Part shown: positions 1-5,408 of the stretch, piece by piece
How positions within the stretch are numbered: the stretch's first letter is position 1
Layout: the number at the start of each line of letters is the position of its first letter
Source: a bacterium
Lineage (GTDB): Bacteria > UBA6262 > WVXT01
Length of the DNA stretch: 17,612 nt
NCBI GenBank assembly: GCA_035530055.1
Contig: DATKVN010000048.1
Span: forward strand, 1 to 17,612
Direction of reading: 5' to 3'
Notes under the pieces: generated by a model
What the model saw: only the letters and a program-made list of their open reading frames with translations
Told to the model about the DNA's origin: nothing
Database searches by the model: none
Translations under genes and position numbers: made by a program

Positions 1-516
1 ATTGCCAAAAGCCCGGAAGATACTTTCTCCAGTGAGTCGCAGTATAAGATAGGAGAGAGCTATGAAAAGATGGGCAATAATGACCTTGCGCAGGAGGCTT
101 TTCAGAAGATACTCCAGAAGTATCCCCAGTCAATAGCTGCAGCCAGAATCCACCTGAGAGACGGAATTTTGCTTGAAGAAAAGAAGGATTATAAAAAGGC
201 AATAGAAAAATACAGATTAGCTACAAATTTAGCCCGCAACGAAGTAGGAGCGGAAGCGCAGAAGAGAATAGGTGACTGTTACTATTTCCGGAAAGATTAC
301 CACAATGCTATGGTTGAATATTTGAAGGTAGTATATCTCTATGACAAATACACGTACTTTGCTGCCCCTGCGCAATATATGGCTGGAGAATCTAACGGTA
401 AAGAAAGGTTCTGGGAGGAAGCGAGGAAAGCTTATAAGAAGGTCATAGAGAATTATCCGGAAACCGAGTGGGCGAAGAAAGCACAAACAGAACTGGAGAG
501 GATAGCCGATAAATAG
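1..516 (+). CDS. TPR-repeat protein, 3' part (5' end outside window)
   Basis: The reading frame is open from base 1 to the TAG at 514-516, so this is the C-terminal 171 residues of a longer protein; the ATG at 70 is internal, not the start. The sequence is a run of helical tetratricopeptide-like repeats, with spaced motifs such as YKIGESYEKMGN, AFQKILQKYPQS, AIEKYRLATN and AYKKVIENYPETEWAKKAQTEL. Their alternating small and large hydrophobic pattern and the 'YP' turn at repeat ends are typical of BamD/CpoB/YfgC-type envelope TPR proteins. TPR domains bind other proteins. The next gene, an outer-membrane barrel, starts one base after this stop, so the two are almost certainly co-translated and may work together. 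The signal peptide and any lipobox would lie upstream and cannot be seen. The family below TPR level is not resolved. Confidence 0.8.
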   Translation: MAKSPEDTFSSESQYKIGESYEKMGNNDLAQEAFQKILQKYPQSIAAARIHLRDGILLEEKKDYKKAIEKYRLATNLARNEVGAEAQKRIGDCYYFRKDYHNAMVEYLKVVYLYDKYTYFAAPAQYMAGESNGKERFWEEARKAYKKVIENYPETEWAKKAQTELERIADK

Positions 517-517
517 T

Positions 518-2083
518 ATGCCGATAAGAAAAATTATCTTTTTCATAGGAATCTTGATTTTTCTCTTTTTATGCAAACCCAATGCAGGGGCGGAAGCAGA
601 GAAGCCAACTGAGGAGAAGCCTGCCTTCGAGCTACCGGAAGTGGTAATTATCGGAGAAGACCAGTCCAGAGTAATCATAGGTGGTGAAAGGCAGCCACTC
701 ATTGATCAGCCTTTTCTGAAAAAGGTGGAAGTTGGTCTGGAGCCAATGGCAAAAATCTCTCCTCTATCCTTTCCTCCGAGGAAGGAAAACATTATTGATT
801 TCAGTTTTGCTTACGGGAGTTTCGACGCTTTAAAGGCTAACCTCAGTTACGGTAGACAGATTGGGGACAAAACTTACTATCTCCTTGGTATAGGAAAATA
901 CAAGACAGACGGAGAATTTCCTGGCAGGCGGTATAACCAGGATAGCGCGTTTTTAGAATTGGGATTCAAGCCTGTTGAAAAGCTCGATTTGAAAATTGCA
1001 ACTTCTGGTCTCCTGAAAGATTATCGCTTGTCCAATTCTGCCATTACTCAAAATCTAGACCTATTCAACGTGGAATTAGGAATGGAGGGGAGAATAAGAG
1101 AAGGGAGCAATCTGGGATGTCAGTTCTTTGGTCAAATAGCAAACTTAAAGAATAACGATAAAGCCAAAAGTGAAATAGGGGGAGCCAGATTACAGGCGAG
1201 GATTGGTCTGACGGAAAGGAACTTACTGAACCTGGAAGCGCAACTTTATCAGGAGAGTCTTAGATTAGGTGGTGATAGGAGGCGTTACTCAATCAGTTAC
1301 ATTTCTCTGAGTGACGAATTTCTTCTCTTTGAAAGACTATGGGTTAACCTGGGACTGGAATACAAAGAGAAGAGTAAGCCCCTTACCTCATATCTTTATC
1401 CCACAGGCAGACTCTCTTACGAGCTGGTTCCCAATTTTAACCTCTGGGTAAAATATAAGCCAGAAATGGCAGTTCCCCTCTTCGATGAACTCTATATAGA
1501 CAATGACTATACAGAGGTTAATTTAGACCTTCTTCCTCAGAAAAGAAAATTTTCTCTGGAGGAAGGTATGGAGTATAAACTCAGAGAGAACCTCTCTGGC
1601 AACATCTCCTTCTTTCAGAGGAGATTTAGAAATTTCATTGCTCTTTCCGACAATGGCATGATAGGAAGTTGGCAAAATATCTCCAACGTATATTCAGAAG
1701 GCGTGGAAGCATCCCTTGTTTACACCCCAACGGATAATTTTACTCAGACCTTGAGATATGTATATGAGAGAATAGAGGATGAAGACCAACCCGATGAGAA
1801 AGTGCCGTATAGACCCTTTCATTCTCTCAAAATTTCGTCACTCTATTCCTATAAGCCGTTAAGTGTAGTTCTATCAATCCTAATGCAAAGCGAAAGATAT
1901 TACAATCGCTATCAATCTTTGCCCTTCTACTGGACGCTGGAAACAGAAATCTCCTATCGCGTAGCAAAGCAGCTTCTTATTTTTGTTCAAGGAGAGAATT
2001 TACTGCAGGAGAAGTATGCTGAGAGGTTCGGTTATCCGCTTGACCATAGTAAATTTTTTGGAGGGTTGAAACTAAAATTCTAA
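518..2083 (+). CDS. TonB-dependent-receptor-like outer-membrane beta-barrel without plug
   Basis: This is a 521-residue outer-membrane protein. A signal peptide is clear: basic PIRK, a hydrophobic stretch, then a cleavage-like AGA near residue 25. A short segment around residues 38-47 (ELPEVVIIGE) looks like the N-terminal TonB-box region of TonB-dependent receptors. The rest is alternating amphipathic strands with many Tyr/Phe/Leu. The end, GGLKLKF with a terminal Phe, is a classic beta-signal for BamA insertion, and GENLLQEKYAERFGYPL just before it is the usual C-terminal motif of TonB receptors. The protein is shorter than typical receptors (600-1000 residues). The roughly 130-residue plug is not apparent: strand-like sequence begins about residue 90. 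It starts one base after the TPR gene and lies upstream of exbB-exbD-tonB, which supports an energised uptake role. The substrate is unknown. Confidence 0.72.
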   Translation: MPIRKIIFFIGILIFLFLCKPNAGAEAEKPTEEKPAFELPEVVIIGEDQSRVIIGGERQPLIDQPFLKKVEVGLEPMAKISPLSFPPRKENIIDFSFAYGSFDALKANLSYGRQIGDKTYYLLGIGKYKTDGEFPGRRYNQDSAFLELGFKPVEKLDLKIATSGLLKDYRLSNSAITQNLDLFNVELGMEGRIREGSNLGCQFFGQIANLKNNDKAKSEIGGARLQARIGLTERNLLNLEAQLYQESLRLGGDRRRYSISYISLSDEFLLFERLWVNLGLEYKEKSKPLTSYLYPTGRLSYELVPNFNLWVKYKPEMAVPLFDELYIDNDYTEVNLDLLPQKRKFSLEEGMEYKLRENLSGNISFFQRRFRNFIALSDNGMIGSWQNISNVYSEGVEASLVYTPTDNFTQTLRYVYERIEDEDQPDEKVPYRPFHSLKISSLYSYKPLSVVLSILMQSERYYNRYQSLPFYWTLETEISYRVAKQLLIFVQGENLLQEKYAERFGYPLDHSKFFGGLKLKF

Positions 2084-2094
2084 CCGGAAGTAAA

Positions 2095-2151
2095 AGGAGT
2101 AGCGAAACTTGTTTCGCGATTAGTTGACGCAGAGCCAGCTCTGCTACTCCT
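2095..2151. repeat. 57-bp palindromic element with two inner hairpins (family A)
   Basis: The ends are a perfect 9-bp inverted repeat, AGGAGTAGC at 2095-2103 and GCTACTCCT at 2143-2151. Inside are two perfect 7-bp hairpins: GCGAAAC/GTTTCGC (2102-2117, 2-nt loop) and GCAGAGC/GCTCTGC (2129-2144, 2-nt loop). It sits between the barrel stop and the exbB ribosome-binding site. Related copies occur near 12374, 15268 and 17535. It could be a small non-autonomous mobile repeat or an RNA stability element; it has no T-run and so is not a standard terminator. Confidence 0.75.
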
Positions 2152-2170
2152 ATTCCAAAAGGAGGCTAAA

Positions 2171-2773
2171 ATGCTGAACTATTTTTTACGCGGGGGAATA
2201 ATGATGTATCCTCTTTTTATTGCTTCGGTTTTGGCTCTGGCGATAATCATCAACAAGTTGCAAGTTCTTTCGCGAGCGAAAACTGGCGAGAGGGAGCTAA
2301 TGGGTAGAATTAAGGGACTGGTTGATCAAAAGAGGGTTGAACAAGCAGTAGCTGTCTGTAACAATTCCAAGGGGCCAGTTGCTTCCATATTGAAGGCAGG
2401 CTTGTCCCAGTATGACAAGGGGCAGAAAACAATGGAAGTTGCATTTGAAACGCAGGCTTCAGAAGAAGTTCCTCGCCTGGAAAACTATCTGCCTGCTCTG
2501 GCCACCATTGCCGCAGTATCCACTTTGATGGGGTTTACTGGCACAGTCTTAGGAATGATTCGCGCTTTCGATTCCATTGCTGCTGCCAGCGCCACTTCTC
2601 CGGCGATTGTAGCTTCAGGCATTTCCGAAGCGCTGATTACCACTGCCACCGGGTTACTCATTGCTATTCCCACACTTCTTTTCTATCGATATTTTGTCCA
2701 TCGCGTGGATAGATTTGTTTCTGAGGTTGAGAGATACTGCAGAGAAGTGATTAGAATTTTAATTCCTGGTTAG
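2171..2773 (+). CDS. exbB: ExbB/TolQ-type proton channel protein
   Basis: This 200-residue inner-membrane protein is the MotA/TolQ/ExbB proton-channel subunit that, with ExbD, uses the proton gradient to drive TonB. One transmembrane helix lies near residues 10-28. The diagnostic pair of helices follows at about 103-130 and 148-175, with the family signature GFTGTVLGMIRAFDSIA then SGISEALITTATGLLIAIP. The start is an ATG with a strong AAAGGAGG seven bases upstream. Length is normal for the short ExbB form. ExbD and TonB genes follow directly, which favours ExbB over TolQ: no tolA, tolB or pal is seen. A 153-base gap full of hairpins separates it from exbD. Confidence 0.93.
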   Translation: MLNYFLRGGIMMYPLFIASVLALAIIINKLQVLSRAKTGERELMGRIKGLVDQKRVEQAVAVCNNSKGPVASILKAGLSQYDKGQKTMEVAFETQASEEVPRLENYLPALATIAAVSTLMGFTGTVLGMIRAFDSIAAASATSPAIVASGISEALITTATGLLIAIPTLLFYRYFVHRVDRFVSEVERYCREVIRILIPG

Positions 2774-2794
2774 GTTGGTGCTCTTTTGGGCGCC

Positions 2795-2904
2795 GGAGTC
2801 TGGAATTCCCGATTTCATCGGGAGAGGAAGAATAACCCCCGATTTCATCGGGGGGACTCCAGGGTGACCCTGATGTATCGGGGGCACTGTAAACAGTGCC
2901 CCCG
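2795..2904. repeat. Composite hairpin repeat (family B) between exbB and exbD
   Basis: GGAGTC (2795-2800) and GACTCC (2855-2860) form outer inverted repeats. Between them are two hairpins, CCCGAT/ATCGGG at 2808-2822 and CCCCCGAT/ATCGGGGG at 2836-2854, joined by an A/G-rich linker ending AATAAC. A separate perfect 11-bp stem, CGGGGGCACTG/CAGTGCCCCCG, occupies 2879-2904 with a TAAA loop and ends about ten bases before the exbD ribosome-binding site. A second copy of the GGAGTC...GACTCC element is at 5830-5906. Confidence 0.75.
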
Positions 2905-2926
2905 ACCAGATAAGGAGGCAAAGAAA

Positions 2927-3331
2927 ATGCAATTCAGAAGACCAAGAACTCTCAGCACGCATCTCGATATCGCGCCAATGGCCGACGTCGTATTTCTACT
3001 CCTAATTTTCTTTATGTTATCTACTTCTTTTGTTGTTCAGCCAGGCATCCAGGTTAGATTACCCAAGGCAGTTACTTCCGAAATTCAGTTGAAGAAAGAC
3101 CTCGTCTTAACGATTACTGCCGAGAACATACTCTTTTTGAACGAAGAACCGGTTACCCTGGATGGGCTGGGAGAAGCATTGCAGGCTGCTTTTGCCCAGA
3201 GGAAAGACAGATTGTTGATTATTAAAGCCGACCAGGAAGTTAAACATGGCCTGGTGGTGCATGCAATGGATATTGCAAAACTGAACGGAGCTGATAGATT
3301 AGCGATTGCCACAGAACCAAAGTTGCTGTGA
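2927..3331 (+). CDS. exbD: ExbD/TolR-type biopolymer transport protein
   Basis: This 134-residue protein is the ExbD partner of ExbB: a short cytoplasmic N-terminus, one transmembrane helix at about residues 17-38 and a periplasmic domain. The segment IAPMADVVFLLLIFFML contains the essential membrane aspartate (Asp20), which carries protons in this family. The rest has the ExbD/TolR fold signature, including the LLIIKADQEVKHG stretch. I chose the ATG at 2927 because AAGGAGG lies just upstream and translation from it gives the standard ExbD N-terminus. The frame is open back to 2786, but that stretch is the hairpin repeat and encodes nothing ExbD-like. The tonB frame begins at its end. The role in powering TonB is established for the family. 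Confidence 0.92.
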   Translation: MQFRRPRTLSTHLDIAPMADVVFLLLIFFMLSTSFVVQPGIQVRLPKAVTSEIQLKKDLVLTITAENILFLNEEPVTLDGLGEALQAAFAQRKDRLLIIKADQEVKHGLVVHAMDIAKLNGADRLAIATEPKLL

Positions 3332-3347
3332 GTTTCGGGAGAAAAGA

Positions 3348-4070
3348 ATGTTTGCAGATCGCAATTTCCGGCTTTCACTAGTTATTTCTTTCATATTGCA
3401 TTTGTTAATGCTGATATATATTCCCATAACCCAGCGCCATAGACCTCCGGTTAGATTTGTGGAGGTCTCTTTAGTTTCATTTCCGGCGATAAGACCCACT
3501 GAACCCGGTTACCCAAAGGCTTTGGCTCTTGCTCGACCGAGGACTGATATCCGTCCTGCTCCGGGAGTAGATGTGTGGACGCCAGGAGAGGGAGAGCCAC
3601 TGGCAATTCTGGGCCCGGAAACGAAGATTACCCTATCAGAAGTCCCCGCGCCTGAGCCCGAATTGGGAGAGAAAATATCGATGCTGCCGGGTGAAGGCAG
3701 GTTCACCATGGAAGGAGTTAAAATTACGCCCGGAGTTCACGATAGAGGCGGCATTTTTGTGGGAAAGGGTGAGGCCCAAGAGTTTGCCATAACCGGTCCA
3801 GTCTCTCGTAGAGGAATTGTCCGGCGCGTTTATCCACAATATCCAAAGTGGGCAGAAGAGGCAGGGGTGAGTGGAGAAGTCCGCTTAAAGTTCTGGGTCC
3901 TGCCTGACGGATTAGTCAATAGAGTAGAGGTAACCCAGACTACGGGATATCCTGACCTGGACCAGATTGCCAGCCAGGCGATGAAGAAATGGCTCTTCGA
4001 GCCACTTTCTCCCAAGGAGAAGAAGATAGTCCAGTGGGGAACAATCACCCTCAAATTCAAACTGGAATAA
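3348..4070 (+). CDS. tonB: TonB-family energy-transducing protein
   Basis: This 240-residue protein links ExbB-ExbD to outer-membrane receptors. One N-terminal membrane anchor lies near residues 8-28 (LSLVISFILHLLMLIYIPI). A periplasmic linker follows that is only moderately proline-rich. The C-terminal TonB domain occupies about residues 155-240 and shows the family pattern YPQYPKWAEEAGVSGEVRL, then VLPDGLVNRVEVTQTTGYPDLDQIA and a final W-LFEP segment. The ATG at 3348 is preferred: GGGAG lies seven bases upstream and it begins just before the anchor. An in-frame ATG at 3306 would overlap the end of exbD and adds only 14 uncharacteristic residues. It is the last gene of the cluster; the nearest downstream terminator on this strand is at 4274-4301, beyond the antisense tRNA gene. 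Confidence 0.9.
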   Translation: MFADRNFRLSLVISFILHLLMLIYIPITQRHRPPVRFVEVSLVSFPAIRPTEPGYPKALALARPRTDIRPAPGVDVWTPGEGEPLAILGPETKITLSEVPAPEPELGEKISMLPGEGRFTMEGVKITPGVHDRGGIFVGKGEAQEFAITGPVSRRGIVRRVYPQYPKWAEEAGVSGEVRLKFWVLPDGLVNRVEVTQTTGYPDLDQIASQAMKKWLFEPLSPKEKKIVQWGTITLKFKLE

Positions 4071-4148
4071 CGAAAATCAGACCCGGTGACTTAAGATGTA
4101 TCTATTAGGGTTAATTGGGAGTTGCAAAGGAATGGGACTCTTAGCTAA

Positions 4149-4232
4149 TGCCGAAGGGGGGACTTGAACCCCCAAGGGCTCTCGCCCACACGGCCCTGAA
4201 CCGTGCGTGTTTGCCAATTTCACCACTTCGGC
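4149..4232 (-). tRNA. tRNA-Leu (anticodon CAG)
   Basis: Read on the minus strand, the 84 bases fold as a class II tRNA. The acceptor stem is GCCGAAG/CTTCGGC with discriminator A. The anticodon stem CACGG/CCGTG encloses the loop TTCAGGG, giving anticodon CAG (plus-strand positions 4196-4198), which reads CUG. The long variable arm GGGC-GAGA-GCCC is typical of leucine tRNAs, and the T-arm is GGGGG-TTCAAGT-CCCCC. The CCA end is not encoded, unlike in the tmRNA nearby. Confidence 0.97.
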
Positions 4233-4246
4233 ATAATTTCAGAATA

Positions 4247-4275
4247 ATTTTAATTTAGCATGGAGAAAAAGTCAA
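4247..4275 (-). promoter_or_regulatory. Sigma-70-type promoter for tRNA-Leu
   Basis: On the minus strand TTGACT (4275-4270) and TAAAAT (4252-4247) are separated by exactly 17 bases. Transcription would begin near 4240, about eight bases before the tRNA 5' end at 4232. The -35 box touches the stem of the plus-strand terminator at 4274-4301. Confidence 0.6.
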
Positions 4276-4301
4276 GCCCAAACTTATGTTCGGGCTTTTT
4301 T
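4274..4301 (+). terminator. Intrinsic terminator after the tonB cluster
   Basis: AAGCCCAAAC pairs with GTTCGGGCTT (ten positions, one mismatch) around a TTAT loop, and the stem runs into six T residues at 4296-4301. The T-run is on the plus-strand side. It would stop transcription coming from exbB-exbD-tonB after that RNA has crossed the tRNA-Leu gene in antisense. Confidence 0.75.
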
Positions 4302-4303
4302 AT

Positions 4304-4332
4304 TTGCAAAAAGGAATCTATTTTGGTATAAT
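4304..4332 (+). promoter_or_regulatory. Sigma-70-type promoter of smpB-ssrA, extended -10
   Basis: TTGCAA (4304-4309), a 17-base spacer and a perfect TATAAT (4327-4332) preceded by TGG form an extended -10 promoter. Transcription should start at about 4338-4340, on or just before the smpB ATG at 4340. The messenger would then have essentially no leader and no ribosome-binding site. Confidence 0.75.
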
Positions 4333-4339
4333 TTAAAAA

Positions 4340-4792
4340 ATGAAAAAAATCATAAGTACAAACAAAAAGGCTTTACACGAATATGAAATTTTAGAGACCT
4401 ATGAGTCGGGAATTGTTTTAGTTGGCTCGGAAGTAAAGTCTTTGCGGGAAGGAAAAGCGGCTTTGAAGGGTGGTTTTGGTCTCATAGAAGGAGAAGAGGC
4501 ATTCCTTTATAATGTACATATAAGCCCATATGAAAAATCCTCGACAAAGGATTACGACCCGAAGCGAAAGAGGAAGTTGCTTTTGCATAAGCATGAGATA
4601 AAAAGATTGATGGGCAGAGTTCAACAAAGAGGCTTGACTTTGGTCCCTTTAGAGATGTATTTTAAAAGGGGAAATGCGAAGGTTTCTCTTGGCCTTGCCA
4701 GGGGGAAAAAGACATATGATAAGAGAGAAGCATTAAAGAGGCGTGAAGCCGAGAGAGAAGTAAGAAGGTCGATGAAAGATAGATATAAATAA
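4340..4792 (+). CDS. smpB: SsrA-binding protein SmpB
   Basis: This 150-residue protein binds tmRNA and delivers it to stalled ribosomes for trans-translation. The sequence matches SmpB from end to end: STNKKALHEYEILETYESGI, the GSEVKSLREGKA loop, YNVHISPY, then LVPLEMYFKRGNAKVSLGLARGKK and the basic C-terminal tail KTYDKREALKRREAEREVRR. That tail normally enters the empty mRNA channel of the ribosome. Length is normal. The ATG start is fixed by homology (MKKI-type N-terminus). There is no Shine-Dalgarno sequence because the -10 box ends eight bases before the ATG. The stop codon is separated by a single base from the 5' end of the tmRNA, its RNA partner, so both should share the promoter at 4304-4332. 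Confidence 0.97.
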   Translation: MKKIISTNKKALHEYEILETYESGIVLVGSEVKSLREGKAALKGGFGLIEGEEAFLYNVHISPYEKSSTKDYDPKRKRKLLLHKHEIKRLMGRVQQRGLTLVPLEMYFKRGNAKVSLGLARGKKTYDKREALKRREAEREVRRSMKDRYK

Positions 4793-4887
4793 AGGGGGCG
4801 ATCAGGTTTCGACAGGGATAGAGGAGGCAAGGACGGCAGGTCGAGGTTTGTCGAAGGCTCGTTAATCAATCGACAACAAAACTAAGT

Positions 4888-4920
4888 GCTGACACTACTA
4901 AGTTAGCATTAGCCGCGTAA
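4888..4920 (+). other. tmRNA proteolysis-tag reading frame (ADTTKLALAA)
   Basis: Ten codons from GCT at 4888 to GCG at 4917, then TAA (4918-4920), encode ADTTKLALAA. The ending ALAA and the ten-codon length match the known degradation tags (E. coli encodes ANDENYALAA). GCT is taken as the resume codon on length and because alanine is usual there. The tag ends in LALAA, the type recognised by ClpXP-like proteases in other bacteria. Confidence 0.9.
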
Positions 4921-5127
4921 GCGGACACGCTCACCTCTTTTTGCCCATTGGATGGGGATGAGTGTCAGAGAGATGGGATAGTTCCGGCTTTTGCCTTGGA
5001 AGTCGGGATGAGATTTAAAGGCTGCTCCGTCTCGAATCCTGTCTTTGGGTAATAAGGCGGGGGAGATTCCAAACAAAGACTAAACCTGTAGATGTCCTGC
5101 TGAAATATTTCTGGACGCGGGTTCGAT

Positions 5128-5374
5128 CAAAGGGTCGACTCCCGAAGTAATTCGGGATGCAAAACCTGGCTTACATCAGGGAAACCCTAATCCTGATAAT
5201 ACAGGAAAGGGTAATCCTGAGGGGCGAAAGCCCTGCAGAGACTGCAATGATAGGAGGTGATATCGTTGGGCGAAATTGAACCAGCGATAAATCTATGCCT
5301 TCTATAATACGTCAGGCTCCCCGATTGGGGATGAAGAGATAGTCCATACCACTTAGAAATAAGTGGGGTATATG
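5128..5374 (+). ncRNA. Group I intron (247 nt, no ORF) in the tmRNA T-loop
   Basis: The core of a self-splicing group I intron can be drawn. P1: exon TCGAT (5123-5127) pairs with GTCGA (5134-5138), giving the required U-G pair at the 5' splice site. P2: CCCGAA/TTCGGG (5141-5156), GTAA loop. P3: CCTGGC (5165-5170)/GTCAGG (5311-5316). P4: TCAGG (5176-5180)/CCTGA (5216-5220). P5: ACCCT/AGGGT (5184-5188, 5208-5212). P6: GGGGC/GCCCT with GAAA loop (5221-5234). P7: GACT (5240-5243)/AGTC (5341-5344), within the typical GCAGAGACT and GAGATAGTCC strings. P8: TCCCC/GGGGA (5318-5331). P9: CCACTTA/TAAGTGG with GAAA loop (5349-5366). The last base is G5374, the expected terminal guanosine. About 65 bases with a 9-bp hairpin (5261-5289) lie between P7 and P3, like P7.1/P7.2 of subgroup IA; that subgroup is tentative. 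No homing endonuclease is present. Confidence 0.9.
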
Positions 5375-5408
5375 TCCCGCCGCCTCCACCAAAATCATAG
5401 GCAGAGAT

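Larger units (their letters stand above)
4794..5391 (+). ncRNA. ssrA: tmRNA (ssrA) gene interrupted by an intron
   Basis: The two-piece gene is tmRNA. The 5' strand GGGGGCG (4794-4800) pairs with CGCCTCC (5381-5387), followed by discriminator A and an encoded CCA (5389-5391). The characteristic GGTTTCGACAGGG follows the acceptor, and GGACGCGGGTTCGAT precedes the T-arm break. The T-stem strands are GCGGG (5117-5121) and CCCGC (5376-5380). In the raw sequence they lie 254 bases apart, not seven. Removing 5128-5374 leaves the T-loop TTCGATT and a mature RNA of 351 nt (334 + 17), a normal tmRNA size. Function: alanine-charged tmRNA with SmpB rescues stalled ribosomes and tags the nascent protein for destruction. 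The 598-base precursor lies one base after smpB. Searches with a plain tmRNA model would probably miss or misplace the last 17 bases. Confidence 0.95.

Noticed and set aside
229-702. Minus-strand open frame of 157 codons opposite the TPR and barrel genes.
   Set aside because: It is a shadow of two clear plus-strand genes, with no ribosome-binding site and no recognisable domain.
2879-2904. Intrinsic terminator after exbB.
   Set aside because: The stem is strong, but no T-run follows; the next bases are ACCAGATAAGG leading into the exbD ribosome-binding site.
2786-2926. N-terminal extension of ExbD by 47 residues.
   Set aside because: The stretch is the hairpin repeat; the strong ribosome-binding site and the family N-terminus both place the start at 2927.
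4634-4663. TTGACT, 18 bases, TATTTT inside smpB as a separate ssrA promoter.
   Set aside because: The -10 box is weak, it lies in coding sequence and would give a long 124-base leader. The smpB promoter can serve both; kept only as a possibility.
4784-4789. TATAAA just before the tmRNA 5' end as a -10 box.
   Set aside because: No -35 box at the right distance (TAAGAA), and the implied start falls two bases inside the mature 5' end. The bases are the last codons of smpB.
5128-5374. Insertion sequence or group II intron as the cause of the tmRNA interruption.
   Set aside because: No terminal inverted repeats, target duplication or ORF; no group II domain V or GUGYG start. The group I core explains the segment fully.
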